Of a stretch of DNA of 64,000 nucleotides, positions 63,150 through 64,000 are shown piece by piece. Each line of letters opens with the position of its first letter. The stretch's first letter is position 1. The DNA is taken from contig NC_065550.1 in the NCBI RefSeq assembly GCF_022605725.1, positions 8,494,001-8,558,000 on the forward strand, written 5' to 3'. Source of the stretch: Anthonomus grandis grandis. Lineage: Eukaryota > Arthropoda > Insecta > Coleoptera > Curculionidae. Made by a program: the position numbers and the translations under genes. A model generated the notes under the pieces. That model ran no database searches. It worked only from the letters and a program-made list of their open reading frames with translations, and was not told the origin of the DNA.

Positions 63150-64000
63150 TTCCCAGAATCTTAGGGAATAGGTACTGGCTTGAAGAATGTCGCTGGGTAA
63201 ACTGTAGATTTTACCCAGATATTTGAACCTAGTGCGCGTGAGCTAGGCACTCGCCGATAATGTGGTTTGTAGTTTCATTCTCCTTACGACACCATGGGCA
63301 TTCCGGGCTGTCTGCAATACCTTGGTGCGGAGATAAAGTCTTAAGTGCCAGTGTCTGGCTAAATGACCTCTCACTAACCGAATTTCGCGTCTTTTTAAGC
63401 GCAGTAGTTGTTTGGTGAGACAGGCAGAGGGCCAATATATGTGTGCTTTAGCCTGTCTCATACCAGGTTCTTCCGTCCAACTCAGGAGGGTCCACTTGTC
63501 CAGCAGACTCTTTATTGATACCGCAACAGCTACACATTTGGTTACACAAGTTATAGATTTTGATCCTACCGAATTCTGGAACACAGTAATGTGCTTTCCC
63601 AGCTAGTATGCCCCACTGGTATATAGGGCCCCATCACAGAACTCTGAACCAGCTCTATTGTTCATTCAGCTTATCCTGCCACTAATCTCCACCGATATAG
63701 GTCACAAAACCCTTGCAATTCATTGCCTCAGGTGGCATATAGTCACTGCTCATTAGAAGGAGAGGACATTCTTGTATGGCCTGTGACAAGATTTTTGCAT
63801 GATTATATTCACCGGCCATTAGTTGACTAAGGACATGTAGCCTCATCTGCAGTCCTTATTGCCTCGAATTACACCAGCAAGTCCAGAGGTGGAAGACTCT
63901 AGTTGGGAACCCGTTATGCTCAGGCATGCAAGGCATTAGACTCTATCCTATTCTATGATATTTATTAATATTATTTAATAAGTTACAAAATTTCACTACG
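63150..64000 (-). mobile_element. LINE C-terminal region with RNase H (R1/I-like), runs off the window
   Basis: On the minus strand are RNase H traces AGSEFCDGALYTSGAY and GKHITVFQNSVGSKS (about 63655-63550; the family has GAGSG.Y and LG.Y.TVFQAE). The WTLLSWTEEPGMRQAKAH region and RKTRNSVSERSF-like sequence follow. SPHQGIADSPECPWCRKENE then TTNHIIGECLAHAH (63330-63229) carries a C-P-W-C / H-C cysteine knuckle. It is the same family as the nested fragment at 37.1-37.7 kb. Frames are broken in several places, and the RT lies beyond the window end. Confidence 0.75.

Overview
This is AT-rich nuclear DNA from an arthropod, almost certainly an insect. Introns with GT-AG junctions, one split host gene and a dense layer of decayed transposons rule out a prokaryotic reading. 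A beetle is plausible from the transposon mix, but I cannot prove that. There are no tRNA or rRNA genes, CRISPR arrays or operons.

The only host gene I can establish is the transcription factor AP-2 gene (TfAP-2), on the minus strand. Four exons join in phase: 42077-41754 (proline-rich transactivation region), 34617-34428, 19304-19195 and 19137-18508 (basic plus helix-span-helix DNA-binding/dimerisation region and stop). Together they give about 417 residues, close to the usual AP-2 length, lacking only a short first exon. That exon is either upstream of the window or at a CpG-richer promoter-like patch near 48.4-48.66 kb. A candidate alternative first exon (26731-26653) lies inside the 15 kb intron. 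It encodes 26 acidic residues, ends in the same phase as the 34.4 kb exon, and would give an AP-2 isoform without the transactivation region.

Everything else is mobile DNA. Region by region: 0-8 kb, a mariner-like end, a LINE with an almost intact endonuclease-RT frame, two foldback elements and a second LINE. 8-13 kb, a dispersed repeat split by a 2.7 kb inverted-repeat transposon, then a mariner with 190 bp terminal inverted repeats (TIRs). 13-18 kb, a decayed LINE and unassigned DNA. 18.5-42 kb, TfAP-2, whose introns hold several LINE pieces, a hAT-type element with 8 bp target duplications, three mariners (one split by a LINE with an 11 bp target duplication) and a near-perfect palindrome just upstream of an AP-2 splice acceptor. 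42-48 kb, LINE and mariner remnants and a 106 bp insertion resembling a Penelope-element tail. 49-56 kb, LINE debris, a MITE and its parent mariner, and a second copy of the 8-11 kb repeat. 57-59.6 kb, a mariner split by a LINE. 60-64 kb, palindromes, a Penelope-like remnant with hammerhead-like motifs on both sides, and a LINE end with RNase H.

The mariner copies share one architecture: an N-terminal DUF4817-like helix-turn-helix region, a DDE_3-type catalytic core, and ends reading TACAGGGTG or variants. The LINEs are mostly jockey/CR1-like, with some RTE-like and RNase H-bearing pieces. Most are 5' truncated and frame-broken, and half have a damaged catalytic Asp-Asp motif. Insertion layering (LINE into mariner, Penelope tail into mariner, hAT beside a LINE) gives relative ages that can be read directly from target duplications.
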